DNA of 64,000 nucleotides from Lachnospiraceae bacterium (GCA_902362715.1 CABIXN010000009.1:1-64000), one strand, 5' to 3'; counted from the stretch's first letter, positions 46,522 to 56,599 are shown. Notes: generated by a model not told the origin, from the sequence alone. Made by a program: numbers and translations.

Positions 46522-46785
46522 TCACGCATCCACTACCAGATAACGTCCGTCCGGCAGAGCAAATACTTCCTGGGCTTCTTCCAGGTCTTCTTTGGTCATT
46601 CCGGCAATATCCGCACCTGCCTCCTCCAGATATTCCCGCACCTCTTTTATATTTTTGCAGACCACTGCCATACACATTTCTAAAAAATCTTCTGCTTCCT
46701 CCTGTGTTTTTGCAACTTTTTTTGGAAACAACTTCAGCTGTTGTTCCAGAAAAACCTGAATACACATTTCATCATATTCGTACAT
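46522..46785 (-). CDS. Small conserved-looking protein of unknown function
   Basis: 87 residues from MYEYDEMCIQVFLEQQ (ATG 46783-46785, with AAAGGAG six bases upstream). A TTG start 27 bases earlier is possible but has no ribosome site. Acidic and helical, with two Cys-containing segments (FLEMCMAVVCKNIKEVREYL) and ending GRYLVVDA. I do not recognise the family. It is placed between maf and the foldase in a co-directional run. Confidence 0.7.
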   Translation of the reverse strand: MYEYDEMCIQVFLEQQLKLFPKKVAKTQEEAEDFLEMCMAVVCKNIKEVREYLEEAGADIAGMTKEDLEEAQEVFALPDGRYLVVDA

Positions 46786-46876
46786 CACATACTCCTTTAT
46801 TTTGTCATTCAAGTCTCGCTCTTGTGAGACTTAGTGCACCATTCGGGTCAGCTTTGCTGACAATATTCTGTTACTA

Positions 46877-47503
46877 TCATAAAGGCAAAACCCCGTCTGT
46901 GCAATGATTTTTAAATATTTCCGGGTGCCATTTTTTCAGTTCCTGATACAGTCGTGAAACAGGAAGACCTACTACATTATTATAATCCCCGTGGATCTTT
47001 TTAATAAACACGGCTCCCTTTCCCTGTATCCCATAAGAACCAGCCTTGTCCATAGGTTCTTTCGTCTGGATATAGTCCCGTATTTCCTCCGGACTGATAT
47101 CGTACATCGTCACATCTGCAGCTTCATAAAAGGTATGAACCTGTTTTTTTCCGGTATACAAAAGAATAACAGATACCCCGGTATACACCTGATGTGTCTG
47201 CCCGGACAGCATGGATAATACCCGAAATGCATCCTGCTCATCCCCGGGCTTTCCCAGAATCTGTTCCTTAAATACCACCACCGTATCAGCGCCTACTATC
47301 ACATAATTCCCCGGAGAATCTGACAGCTGAGACGCAATCTCTTCTGCCTTCCGCCGGGCAAGTTCCATGACAACCTGATCCGGACTTGATTTGCTGATGC
47401 TTTCCTCACCTGCGGCCGGCATCACCCGAAAGGAAAGCCCCACCTGGTTCAGCAGATCTCTTCTTCTAGGAGATGCCGACGCTAAAATCCATTGATATTC
47501 CAT
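46877..47503 (-). CDS. maf: Maf family nucleotide pyrophosphatase
   Basis: 208 residues from MEYQWILASASPRR, preceded by AAGGGGG. The N-terminal LASASPRRRDLLNQVGLSF motif, the central VIVGADTVVVFKEQILGKP and the C-terminal KEPMDKAGSYGIQGKGAVF and IHGDYNNVVGLP are diagnostic of Maf/YhdE. Family members hydrolyse non-canonical or canonical dTTP/UTP-type nucleotides in the cytosol. Lies 37 bases downstream of addA. Confidence 0.95.
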   Translation of the reverse strand: MEYQWILASASPRRRDLLNQVGLSFRVMPAAGEESISKSSPDQVVMELARRKAEEIASQLSDSPGNYVIVGADTVVVFKEQILGKPGDEQDAFRVLSMLSGQTHQVYTGVSVILLYTGKKQVHTFYEAADVTMYDISPEEIRDYIQTKEPMDKAGSYGIQGKGAVFIKKIHGDYNNVVGLPVSRLYQELKKWHPEIFKNHCTDGVLPL

Positions 47504-47540
47504 TCTAAAATTCCCCCTTGATTCTTTCAAGTCTTGCTCT

Positions 47541-50500
47541 TTATTCAACGGATATCACAGACCCAAGGCGGAAGGAATACAGAAAAATTTTCTCTACCTT
47601 CATCTGCGGAAACACCTTTTCTAACGCCTGTCCGTAAAGCAGAAGCTGCTTTCGGTATCTTCCCGCCAGCTCCCCGCCATTTGATACCGCATCTGTTTTA
47701 TAATCCAGCAGTGTTATGCCTTTTTCTCCGGTCCAGAATACATCTATAATTCCCTGCACAAGCACCGGCTCTTCTCCCTTGGCCTCTTCCCATACCTGAC
47801 ACGCCGGCAGAGCCATCACAAAAGGACGCTCCCGGTAGAGTCTTTCTTCCTTCTGGGCCTTAGCCATCTCAAAGGCCAGATCAGATGAGGCAAAAGCCGT
47901 CAGCTGCTTTATGTCCAGACGAACTGCCAGCGCTTCATCTATCAGATGCATATGCCGCATCCTGTCAAACTCTGCCTCCACCCAGTCACCGGCCTGTAAA
48001 CCTTTGCAGTTTAATAGTCCCGCAAAGTCAAAGCACTCCAGGAAGCGATGCATGGCCGTCCCTTTAAGAGCTCCTGCATTCTCTTCCTCTTTTCTGTCTG
48101 CGAATTTCGGAAGATACGGAATCACGTCCTGTTTCGGATAAAACTCTGCCGCCTGGGCAGCTATCTGCTCTTCCATATATCTGTGCTTTAATTCAGAGAC
48201 TGACACTTTCTGCTTTATAATTCCAAAGGCTTCATAAGGATATTTCCAGGACATCCTCTCATCCCACAAACTCAACGCTTTGGAATCTGTCTGTGACAAG
48301 GCCGCAAGTATTTTCTCCCGGCTGTTAAAAAGCTCCGCTTTCTTATCCGCTTCCATCTCAGCCCGCTCATAGTCTCTAATTATCTCAAGCTCCCAGGGCT
48401 GTTCGTTGGACAGAATAACCGGAAGCACCCAGTCCCAGAAACACCTGGCTTCTGTCCGCTGCACAAAGGGAAGCTTTTCTCCTTTTTTCAGAGGACATGG
48501 CGTAAAGGATTTCTTCTCATCTATGATTCCTGTCAAAATGAGTTTTTCTCTGGCTCTGGTCAGGGCCACATACAAAAGACGCAGCTCTTCTCCCAGAAGC
48601 TCCTTACGTTCCAGCATTCCAAATACCTGCCGGGAAATACCAGAACACTTCACCCTGTATTGTCCGTTCATCCAGCGCATCCCCACGCCATACTGAGGAT
48701 GAAAAATCATGGGAGCATTTAAGCTCATCAGATTAAATTCCTTTCCCATGCCGCACAAGAATACTACCGGAAACTCCAGCCCCTTGCTTTTATGTATGGT
48801 CATAAGATGTACCGCATGGTCCCGGCTGCTGACAAGCTCCGCCTCTCCGTAATCCATCTCGTATTTGAGCATCTGTTCAATATACCGTATAAAATGAAAC
48901 AGCCCCTGATAACTGGTGTTTTCATAGGCAATGGCCCGCTCTAAAAACATATCCAGATTCGCCTTTCTCTGCCGCCCTCCGGGCAGCGCCGTTACATAGT
49001 TCAGATATCCCGTCTCCCGGTAAATCTGCTGAATCAGCTCATGAACAGGGGTATATGGAACTAACTCCCGGAGTTTTTCAATAAGCTCCCAGAAAGTTGT
49101 TATCTTCTGCTGAATTCTCTGAACATCTGCACCTCTGTCTTTACTGCTTTCCAGCAGTTTTTCCCATTCCTCCTTATTGAGCGACTTCCAGGCCAGAACA
49201 CTTTCTGAGAAAGATTTCTCCGGAAATGCTGCTTTAAGATCTGCCATCTCTTCTGCTGAAAATCCGCCGATTGCCGATGACATAACCCCCGCCAGAGGGA
49301 TATCCTGTCTTGGATTATCCAGGATTTTCAAAAACTGAATTACAGTCTGTACTTCTATAGCTGAAAAATATCCCGACTTTGATGTGGTCACAAGAGGAAT
49401 CCCCTCTTCTGAAAATACCCGCACAAAAGTTTCGCTAAAGCCTTTTAGAGCGTGCACCAGTATTACAATATCCTGATAGTCAAACTCTGTACTCTGCACC
49501 AGCTTACGTATCCTTGCGGCTGTATACCGGGCCTCTGCTTCGACTTTATCCTTCTGGTCCAGAGAGAGAACAATCCCCGCCAGCTCCGCCTGGTATTGTT
49601 TTGGATCTTTCGTCTCTTCATAAGCCGCCCCCGGATATAATGCCGCCTTTTCATCATAAGCGATATTTCCCATATCCACATCCATAATATGATCAAAAAT
49701 CTCATTGGTAAAATCCAGCACTTCCTGTCTGCTCCGGAAGTTCTTATGCAGATCAATTCTCTGATACTTTCCATCTTCAATGGTATACTGGTTATATTTT
49801 TCCATAAAAAGCTCGGGTCTGGCCAGACGAAACCGATAAATACTCTGCTTTACATCTCCAACCATGAAAATATTCGGTTCCCCATTCTCTTCTCTTGAAA
49901 CAGCACGGATCAGGGCTTCCTGCACATAATTGCTGTCCTGGTATTCATCTACCATAACTTCCGCAAACCTTTGCTGATACTCCCCTGCTGCTGCCGTGGG
50001 CTTTTTAGTTTCAGAATCCACCAGAATATTCAGGGTAAAATGTTCAATATCCGAAAAATCCAGAATATTCCGGTCCCCTTTCTCCTGAGCAAACTTCTTC
50101 CTGAATAATTTTACCAAACGTACCAGCTCTTCCATAGGAATCTTCTCATCCTGAAGCATCTGAAGCTGCTGAGCCGGCGGATAAGCAAAATAACTGTTCT
50201 TTAAAACTGTCAGCTGTTTTTTTACTTTGTCCCTGAGATCCTGAACCTTTTTTTTCTTTTCCGGATCACAAGTCTGCTTTTTTCTAGAGAGAGCCTGAAA
50301 AGAGAAATCCTGCAGCGCCTTATACCAGTCTTTATAACTTTTCTGTCCCTCTAACTGTTCCAGCCTGTGGATGTCATCATATATTGCTTCCAGATAGAGG
50401 ACCGGGCCATCCTCCTGCTGTGCAATATTTAACATCTGATTTTCCGTCTGAAGCAAAGACTGTATCATTTGATTCAGCCATGCAAACAATTCCCCCATAA

Positions 50501-51134
50501 AGGGCAGTGCATCCATTTCCTCCAGAGAACTGCACTGATACATGGAAAGACTCTCATCCAGCCACTCTTCGGGCCAGGGATAACTGTCTGAATATTCAAA
50601 CAGGCTTCCTAGCATCTGACGGATATTATGATCGTTCTTTGTATTGCTGTAATTCTCTATAAGATACAGAAAAGTTTCTCTCTTTTCCTCATAAGCCTCA
50701 TGAAGCACCTCATCAAGCACATCCTCTTTAAGCATACTGATCTCCCGCTCATCGGCAATCCGAAAACCGGGATCCAGACCAATCTCATAAAAATGATTGC
50801 GTATGACACTCAGCCCAAAGCTGTGAATGGTTGATATCTGTGCATTGTGAACCAAAGTTACCTGTCTTTGCAGATGCAGATTATCTGGCTGTTCCTTTAA
50901 TGCGGTGTCAAGGGCTGCGCCGATGCGTTCACGCATTTCAGATGCCGCCGCATTGGTAAAAGTCACCACTAAAAGCCGGTCAATATCTATGGGATGCTCC
51001 TGATTCAGTATCATCTGGATAATCCGTTCCACAAGCACGGCTGTCTTTCCGGATCCGGCTGCCGCCGAAACAAGAAGGTTACGCTGATGCAGTCCTATCA
51101 CCTGCTTCTGCTCTGCTGTCCATCTCATTTCCAT
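47541..51134 (-). CDS. addA: ATP-dependent helicase/nuclease subunit A (AddA)
   Basis: 1197 residues. A UvrD-like helicase core begins MRWTAEQKQVIG with Walker A AAAGSGKTAVLVERI, later VMVDEYQDSNYVQEAL (Walker B), FMVGDVKQSIYRFRLARPELF and, near the end of the core, LYVALTRAREKLILTG. The C-terminal RecB-type nuclease domain has ALKGTAMHRFLECFDF, then VQGIIDVFWTGEKGITLLDYKTD containing the D...DYKTD catalytic motif. With AddB it resects double-strand DNA ends at Chi-like sites for RecA loading. Overlaps addB by 10 bases. Confidence 0.97.
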   Translation of the reverse strand: MEMRWTAEQKQVIGLHQRNLLVSAAAGSGKTAVLVERIIQMILNQEHPIDIDRLLVVTFTNAAASEMRERIGAALDTALKEQPDNLHLQRQVTLVHNAQISTIHSFGLSVIRNHFYEIGLDPGFRIADEREISMLKEDVLDEVLHEAYEEKRETFLYLIENYSNTKNDHNIRQMLGSLFEYSDSYPWPEEWLDESLSMYQCSSLEEMDALPFMGELFAWLNQMIQSLLQTENQMLNIAQQEDGPVLYLEAIYDDIHRLEQLEGQKSYKDWYKALQDFSFQALSRKKQTCDPEKKKKVQDLRDKVKKQLTVLKNSYFAYPPAQQLQMLQDEKIPMEELVRLVKLFRKKFAQEKGDRNILDFSDIEHFTLNILVDSETKKPTAAAGEYQQRFAEVMVDEYQDSNYVQEALIRAVSREENGEPNIFMVGDVKQSIYRFRLARPELFMEKYNQYTIEDGKYQRIDLHKNFRSRQEVLDFTNEIFDHIMDVDMGNIAYDEKAALYPGAAYEETKDPKQYQAELAGIVLSLDQKDKVEAEARYTAARIRKLVQSTEFDYQDIVILVHALKGFSETFVRVFSEEGIPLVTTSKSGYFSAIEVQTVIQFLKILDNPRQDIPLAGVMSSAIGGFSAEEMADLKAAFPEKSFSESVLAWKSLNKEEWEKLLESSKDRGADVQRIQQKITTFWELIEKLRELVPYTPVHELIQQIYRETGYLNYVTALPGGRQRKANLDMFLERAIAYENTSYQGLFHFIRYIEQMLKYEMDYGEAELVSSRDHAVHLMTIHKSKGLEFPVVFLCGMGKEFNLMSLNAPMIFHPQYGVGMRWMNGQYRVKCSGISRQVFGMLERKELLGEELRLLYVALTRAREKLILTGIIDEKKSFTPCPLKKGEKLPFVQRTEARCFWDWVLPVILSNEQPWELEIIRDYERAEMEADKKAELFNSREKILAALSQTDSKALSLWDERMSWKYPYEAFGIIKQKVSVSELKHRYMEEQIAAQAAEFYPKQDVIPYLPKFADRKEEENAGALKGTAMHRFLECFDFAGLLNCKGLQAGDWVEAEFDRMRHMHLIDEALAVRLDIKQLTAFASSDLAFEMAKAQKEERLYRERPFVMALPACQVWEEAKGEEPVLVQGIIDVFWTGEKGITLLDYKTDAVSNGGELAGRYRKQLLLYGQALEKVFPQMKVEKIFLYSFRLGSVISVE

Positions 51135-54100
51135 TCCGTTTCCTCCTCATCCATCCGTCTCCAGATCTCTTCCTCTGCCAGATTTTCAAGCTGTTTTTTT
51201 TCGTACCCCGGTATCCGTAAATCAAACTGGCAGACACCGGCAAAGGGACAGTACTGACATCCATCCTGATCATTTAAAACCACAGGTTTGGGGCTGATTT
51301 CTCCTTTCAGAATCTGCCTTGCACTTTCTTTGATTTTTGCTTCTGTAAATCTTCCCAGCTTTTCAAACTGGTCCCTGCTGGCCACAGAGCATCCTCTAGA
51401 ACTTAATGTCCCGTCCTTTTTCAGTGTAACGGGTATAACTCTTGATTTTCCTTCCAGATCTTTGTCCAGTTTTTCAATCACAGCAGGATCCTGATTAATA
51501 AGCCCCTCGGGTCTTAATTCTTCCAGAACGGCTTTTTCTATGTCTTCCGAAGAGGCCTGCGCGGACAGCTCCACCATAGGATTTTCCAGATGATAATAAA
51601 GTACTCCCGCCGGAATCACATCTTTATCCGGCGTCTTTTTTCTTTCTCCTGCAAGGGCCTCATTCATATAGGTCATCAGCTGCAGCTGAAGCCCATAATA
51701 TAGGTTCAACAGCTGAAACTTTTTCTTGCCGGACTTGTAATCTAAGACTTTCAGATAAATCTGATCTTCATTTTCAAAGGTATCAATCCGGTCAATTCTT
51801 CCCCGGATTATGATTTTCTCCTGCTCATTTAACCTTTCTTGACCCTGAGACAGCTCCAGTTCCCGCCGGAATAATGTCTCATATTCTCCAGGATGAAAAA
51901 CACCCCTTCGTATCTGTGCAGTAAGGGCCCATACGCTTCTTTCCAGAATTTTATGAATCCGCTCTATCATATAACGCCCCCGGCTGCTGTCCTCCAAAAC
52001 ACTGGTATCCATGGAAAGAACCGTTTCTGTAACAGCCTCTTTTAACAGCCGCTTCTGCTGCTCTTTTGTAATATCAAACCAGCTTAAGTTTTCATTTTTT
52101 ACTTTCCGGCTGTAGCATTCAAGGGCCCCATGAAACACGTTTCCCATATCCGCTGTCTCAAATGTAAACTCCGGCCGTTCTTTCAGCTTCAGACCATATT
52201 CCAGAAAGTGGGCGTAAGCACACCTTGCAAAGGACTCAAACCTGGAAACAGAAGTTTGAAGTGTGGTTCCATAGAGCCGTTTCGCTGTTTCTGTATTCAA
52301 ACCTTCTCCGTCAAAGCAGGCAAACGCAGCATCAAACAGCCGGCGTGTCTGGTCCGCCCACACAGGCTGAGCTAAAAGCCAGTGATGAAACCCCTTCCAC
52401 TCGCCTGTAATCTGTCCTTCCCTGGCAAGTATCAGTCCCTTTACATACTGCTTCATAACATCTCCGGCCGTCAGGTATCTGTCTGAATCCTCCGGTGTTA
52501 ATTCCTGTACCTGTAAAAAAGGAAACATCCTGCAGATAGCTCCCACCAGGTAAGAGGGCTTCCTGGCATTTCCAAGACTGTCCATTCTGCCGCAGGTCAT
52601 AATCAGCGCGTCAGAGGGCTTGGTCATATTCAGATATAGATAAAACTTCTGCAGAAAAACCTGTTCCCGGGCAGTGGAAGCCAGCTCTATGTTTCTGTCT
52701 GCCAGCAGCTCCCTGTCATACTGGGAAAGCAGACTTCCCCGGTCTGCCTGTTTTGGGACAACACCGTCATTAAGCCCCAGAAAAATAACTACCTTCACGC
52801 GGTCTAGACGTGTTCTCTCAATATCTCCAAGAATCACGCAGTCTGCACCGGGAGGGATAGTTCCTATTTTTGCCGCAGTAAATCCGGCATCCAGTATATC
52901 CGCATACTCCCGGACAGTGGTGGTCTCCTCTCCCAGCAGATCTACAATCTTATCCAGCAGGTCAATAACTACCCGGTAAATCTGAGCATACACCGCCGCC
53001 TGGACTTCCTGACCTTCCGCCTCAAACTGCTCCTGTTTTTCCTTTAACTGTTCCTGCATATGAAGGGACAGCATCAGCTGATACAGCGCCTCCGACATAC
53101 TGCGCACTGTACGTTTTCTTCCCTTTAGCGCAGTTCGAAAATCCATAATCTGCGTTACAAATCGTTCTCTGAAGCTATTGAGCTTACAAAGCTTTTGCAG
53201 CCCGTCCTCCTGGCTTTTTAGCACAGATGTCTTTGTTCCCGGCAGATGGACCCATTTCTCCTTCCACCGCCGAAATCCCCGGATTCCCCGTTCCAGCACA
53301 TAATTTTCCACCACATCAATTTCATCGGGTTCAAAACCGGAAAGTCCTGTTCTGAGATAACGGAATACACTTTCGTAACTGAAATCCTTTTCCACCATCC
53401 AAAGCGCAGCCCGGACCCACTCCGTAAAGGGGTGAAACAGCACGTTTTCTTTCTCATCAGAAAAGTACGGAATACCGCTGGTTTCAAATACTTCTTTTGC
53501 ATATTTCTCATACACATCTGCACAGCCGCTGACAATGGCAATATCCTGATACCGGTAATTATAACACTCTAACAGCTCCCGAATCTTTGCCGCAGCAAAA
53601 ATCAGCTCCTCCTTCGGGCTGGCCAGGCTGTACACGGACAATGCCGGACATCTGTCTCTTTCCTCCGGGGCATGTTCCATAACATAATACCCAGGACGGA
53701 ACAGATGCTCTTCTAGAAATCCCAGCACCTGATTTTTTGAAAACCGCCCCAGGCGTCCGTCCAGCAGCTTTGGCTGTTCTATGGTAATTCCCAGCCTTCC
53801 GGCCATGCCTGTCAGGCTTCGGACCATTTTACGGCTCATATAAAACAGTTCCTGAATTCCCCTGTCATTGTAGAGCTCCCCCTGGATATCCATACAGGCA
53901 GTTACATAAAACTCCCCGGACACCTTCATAAGTTCACGCATCAGATTCATCTGTACCGGAGTAAAGCCAGTGAAACAGTCAAAAGCAAATACTGCCCCTT
54001 TTAAAAGCTCAGATTCTCCCACACAATCTGCCAGCACAGAAAGCAGTGTCTCCGATGTCACAAAACGATCTTTTAAATACCGGTCAAATTCCCGGTACAA

Positions 54101-54583
54101 AAGCAGCATGTCCTTTAACTTATAGTACAATGCTCCATTCTTGGATAATGCCAAAAGCTCATCCTCAAGATCTTTTGGAGTCAAACCATACTGCATAAAC
54201 TCCGAAATCAGAGACTTCATCTGATCAATATAACCCATTCTGCTGATATTTTGTTTTAAAGCTGTCAGGCTGTTTTTATGATCTTCCGCCAGTTTCCGAA
54301 GCACCAGATTCTTTCCGGTATCTTCCAGCACAGAAAGACTGCCTTTTCCAAGCTCATCAAAAATACGGTAGGCCAGCCGGTCAAAGCTCACCACATCCAC
54401 ATTCATAATGGCCTGCTCCGGCTGTCTTAACACTAGCTCTTTTTGTGTCTGCATGGTAAACTGTTCCGGAACAACCACATAAAACATGCGCCTGGGATCC
54501 TTTTTCGCCTGCTGTAAAATTGTCTGATGCAGAGTATATGTTTTTCCGCTTCCTGAATTTCCTATCAAAAAATGCAGCGCCAT
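51125..54583 (-). CDS. addB: ATP-dependent helicase/nuclease subunit B (AddB)
   Basis: 1152 residues starting at the ATG 54581-54583, which follows AAAGGAGAG; the open frame beyond this runs through repeat copy C and is not coding. Walker A is FLIGNSGSGKTYTLHQ. The nuclease domain has IIIRGRIDRIDTFE and KVLDYKSGKKKF. The 4Fe-4S cysteines are ARCAYAHF plus CQYCPFAGVCQFD, four in all. AddB recognises Chi and carries one nuclease. A strong promoter at 54798-54826 drives it, with repeat copy C filling the leader. Confidence 0.96.
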   Translation of the reverse strand: MALHFLIGNSGSGKTYTLHQTILQQAKKDPRRMFYVVVPEQFTMQTQKELVLRQPEQAIMNVDVVSFDRLAYRIFDELGKGSLSVLEDTGKNLVLRKLAEDHKNSLTALKQNISRMGYIDQMKSLISEFMQYGLTPKDLEDELLALSKNGALYYKLKDMLLLYREFDRYLKDRFVTSETLLSVLADCVGESELLKGAVFAFDCFTGFTPVQMNLMRELMKVSGEFYVTACMDIQGELYNDRGIQELFYMSRKMVRSLTGMAGRLGITIEQPKLLDGRLGRFSKNQVLGFLEEHLFRPGYYVMEHAPEERDRCPALSVYSLASPKEELIFAAAKIRELLECYNYRYQDIAIVSGCADVYEKYAKEVFETSGIPYFSDEKENVLFHPFTEWVRAALWMVEKDFSYESVFRYLRTGLSGFEPDEIDVVENYVLERGIRGFRRWKEKWVHLPGTKTSVLKSQEDGLQKLCKLNSFRERFVTQIMDFRTALKGRKRTVRSMSEALYQLMLSLHMQEQLKEKQEQFEAEGQEVQAAVYAQIYRVVIDLLDKIVDLLGEETTTVREYADILDAGFTAAKIGTIPPGADCVILGDIERTRLDRVKVVIFLGLNDGVVPKQADRGSLLSQYDRELLADRNIELASTAREQVFLQKFYLYLNMTKPSDALIMTCGRMDSLGNARKPSYLVGAICRMFPFLQVQELTPEDSDRYLTAGDVMKQYVKGLILAREGQITGEWKGFHHWLLAQPVWADQTRRLFDAAFACFDGEGLNTETAKRLYGTTLQTSVSRFESFARCAYAHFLEYGLKLKERPEFTFETADMGNVFHGALECYSRKVKNENLSWFDITKEQQKRLLKEAVTETVLSMDTSVLEDSSRGRYMIERIHKILERSVWALTAQIRRGVFHPGEYETLFRRELELSQGQERLNEQEKIIIRGRIDRIDTFENEDQIYLKVLDYKSGKKKFQLLNLYYGLQLQLMTYMNEALAGERKKTPDKDVIPAGVLYYHLENPMVELSAQASSEDIEKAVLEELRPEGLINQDPAVIEKLDKDLEGKSRVIPVTLKKDGTLSSRGCSVASRDQFEKLGRFTEAKIKESARQILKGEISPKPVVLNDQDGCQYCPFAGVCQFDLRIPGYEKKQLENLAEEEIWRRMDEEETEWK

Positions 54584-54598
54584 AAATCTCTCCTTTAT

Positions 54599-54781
54599 AA
54601 AAAAGAAACCTGCCACAGCAGGATTCTCCGCCTGCGGCGGGTTGTGTAAACAACATGATTCCACTCCGCCGCAGTGCGATCCACAGCGGAGCGTTTTTTG
54701 CTCTATAGGAATCGGCACTTTTCAGCTTTATCACAACACAGTATTTCCTATAGAGTAAAAAAGAATGTGCAAAGCACATTC
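54599..54781. repeat. Structured intergenic repeat, copy C, in the addB leader
   Basis: M1 (GAAACCTGC-CACA-GCAGGATTC), M2 with apical GTTGT-GTAA-ACAAC, M3 arms, then an extra hairpin GAATGTGC-AAA-GCACATTC (54763-54781). On the minus strand both end hairpins are followed by six Ts, so an addB transcript would meet one terminator-like hairpin about 10 bases after initiation and another 16 bases before the addB start codon. The apical stem pair T-A replaces C-G of copy B. Confidence 0.92.
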
Positions 54782-54797
54782 ATCTACACTAATTTTT

Positions 54798-54826
54798 ATT
54801 ATACACTATTTATCCGTCCTGTTCAA
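54798..54826 (-). promoter_or_regulatory. Promoter of the addBA operon
   Basis: Minus strand TTGAAC (54821-54826), 17 bases, TATAAT (54798-54803), about 215 bases upstream of the addB ATG. Confidence 0.8.
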
Positions 54827-54850
54827 AATATGGATTCAGAACAATCTGAA

Positions 54851-54915
54851 GCGTTTTTTGCTCTATAGGAATCGGTACTTTTCAGCTTTATCACAACACG
54901 GTATTTCCGATAGAG
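54851..54915. repeat. Structured intergenic repeat, partial copy D (module M3 only)
   Basis: Begins GCG-TTTTTTG then the CTCTATAGGAA arm, the conserved middle containing TTTTCAGCTTTATCACAAC, and the arm TTCCGATAGAG. M1 and M2 are missing, so M3 can stand alone. Confidence 0.85.
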
Positions 54916-54917
54916 AG

Positions 54918-54946
54918 ACAAAAAGGTCCCCACAGACAGGGGACCT
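54918..54946 (-). terminator. Terminator of the symporter gene
   Basis: Minus strand AGGTCCCC-7-GGGGACCT followed by TTTTTGTC, 13 bases after the symporter stop. Confidence 0.92.
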
Positions 54947-54958
54947 CTCAAAATGCTA

Positions 54959-56377
54959 TCACTTCATTTTATGTTTTTTCGCTTGAAAGAATTTTCTTGT
55001 TTCCTTTGCAACAACACCGCTTAATGCGAAGATTGCAATCATATTTGGAATTGCCATAAGACCATTAAAGATATCCGCAATGGTCCACACCGCAGACACT
55101 GTCATATATGGCCCGATAAATACTGCCAGAATATAAATCCAGCGGAAAACCGTAATAGCTTTTGTTCTTCCTCCGGTGAGATACTCCAGACATCTCTCAG
55201 AATAATAATCCCAGCCCAGAATTGTCGTAAAGGCAAAAAATACAAGACACAGCATCAGAATAAAGGAAGCTACTTCCGTTGGGAAGGGAAGCCCCTGCTG
55301 GAACGCATAAGTGGTGACCTGAACTCCTTCCATGCCTTCCATCTTCCAGGCGCCAGTCATGACAATAGAAAGTCCTGTCATGGTACAGATTATAATTGTA
55401 TCAATAAAGGTACCTGTCATGGACACAAGTCCCTGACGAACCGGCTCCTTTGTCTGTGCCGCTGCCGCTGCAATGGGTGCGGAACCAAGACCTGCTTCGT
55501 TGGAAAAAATTCCCCTTGCAACACCTTTCTGCATGGCAATAAACATAGTTCCCACAACGCCTCCAGTAACCGCTTTGGGATTAAAGGCTCCCTCTATAAC
55601 AGTTCCAATTGCCGCAGGTACAGCAGAAATGTTGCAAACTACTAAAATCACACAGAACAGTACATAAACCACTGCCATAAACGGTACAACAATCTGTGAA
55701 ACATTTGCAATTCTCTTAATACCGCCGATCAAAACAAGCGCTACGCAGAAGGTCAGAATTAAAGATGCAATTACAACAACCCAGGAATAAGTTCCAATGC
55801 CAGGAATGGTGATAGTATGTAAGCCGCCAGGATCAAAAAAGTTCTTAATGGCAGATGCGATTCCGTTCACCTGAGTAAAGGTTCCGATTCCAAATAATCC
55901 AACGCAGATTCCAAAAAACGCAAACAGCTTAGCCAGCCATTTCCATTTTTTTCCCATTCCACGCTCAATATAGTAGAAGGGCCCTCCAAGAGAATGTCCG
56001 TCTTTGGCTACCACACGGTATTTAACAGCCAGAAGTCCTTCCGCATATTTTGTAGCCATTCCAAAAAATGCCGCCACCAGCATCCAGAATAAAGCTCCCG
56101 GACCTCCGGCACAGACAGCCGTGGCAACGCCGACAATATTTCCGGTACCTATGGTAGCGGAAAGTGCCGTGCACAGCGCGCCAAAAGAAGTTACCTCACC
56201 TTCGCCGCCTTCTTCATTTTTTACCATCCATTTCAGAGCCAGCGGCAGGCGTCTTACCTGCAGGATGCCCATCCGGACAGTCAGCAGTATTCCTCCGGCA
56301 AGAATTAACACCATCAGTGGAACACCCCAGACAAAATCATCAACGGATTGCAGTACATTGTTAATTGTTTCCCACAT
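54959..56377 (-). CDS. Sodium:alanine/glycine symporter (AGCS family)
   Basis: 472 residues with about eleven membrane segments. Family motifs are GALCTALSATIGTGNIVGVA and GPGALFWMLVAAFFGMATKY near the N-terminus, and GIFSNEAGLGSAPIAAAAAQ near residue 300. Members import alanine or glycine with sodium at the cytoplasmic membrane. A tandem glycine riboswitch upstream makes glycine the likely substrate. Repeat copy E lies between the riboswitch terminator and this gene, with its final hairpin 25 bases from the start codon. Confidence 0.95.
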   Translation of the reverse strand: MWETINNVLQSVDDFVWGVPLMVLILAGGILLTVRMGILQVRRLPLALKWMVKNEEGGEGEVTSFGALCTALSATIGTGNIVGVATAVCAGGPGALFWMLVAAFFGMATKYAEGLLAVKYRVVAKDGHSLGGPFYYIERGMGKKWKWLAKLFAFFGICVGLFGIGTFTQVNGIASAIKNFFDPGGLHTITIPGIGTYSWVVVIASLILTFCVALVLIGGIKRIANVSQIVVPFMAVVYVLFCVILVVCNISAVPAAIGTVIEGAFNPKAVTGGVVGTMFIAMQKGVARGIFSNEAGLGSAPIAAAAAQTKEPVRQGLVSMTGTFIDTIIICTMTGLSIVMTGAWKMEGMEGVQVTTYAFQQGLPFPTEVASFILMLCLVFFAFTTILGWDYYSERCLEYLTGGRTKAITVFRWIYILAVFIGPYMTVSAVWTIADIFNGLMAIPNMIAIFALSGVVAKETRKFFQAKKHKMK

Positions 56378-56406
56378 AATTTCAATTCCCCTTTTATTTT
56401 ATTTAT

Positions 56407-56535
56407 AAAAAGAATCCTGCTGTGGCAGGATACTCCGCCTGCGGCGGGTTGCTTTTGCGACATGACTCCATTCCGCCGCAGTGCGAGCCACAGCGGAGCG
56501 TTTTTATGTCATAGGACGTTCCTTTGACATAAAAA
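56407..56535. repeat. Structured intergenic repeat, variant copy E
   Basis: M1 (GAATCCTGC-TGTG-GCAGGATAC), M2 with apical GTTGC-TTTT-GCGAC (a U-G wobble on the plus strand), then a different third hairpin: TTTTTATGTCA (56501-56511) pairing with TGACATAAAAA (56525-56535) in place of the CTCTATAGGAA module. The change of sequence with keeping of the hairpin is strong evidence that structure is what matters. Confidence 0.88.
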
Positions 56536-56561
56536 AACCGGAGTTTCTACTCCGGTTTTAC
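56531..56561 (-). terminator. Terminator of the glycine riboswitch expression platform
   Basis: Minus strand AACCGGAG-6-CTCCGGTT followed by a T-run. It lies about 45 bases after the second aptamer. An alternative stem AAAGAA..CAGT/ACTG..TTCTTT between aptamer and terminator may take part in switching. Confidence 0.85.
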
Positions 56562-56599
56562 ACTCATAAAAAGAACAGTCTTCATCCACTGCTATTCTT

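Noticed and set aside
46786..46876. Hairpins between maf and the small gene (AAGTCTC/GAGACTT and GTCAGC/GCTGAC)
   Set aside because: No T-run on the minus strand and only short stems; I cannot assign a terminator or regulator.
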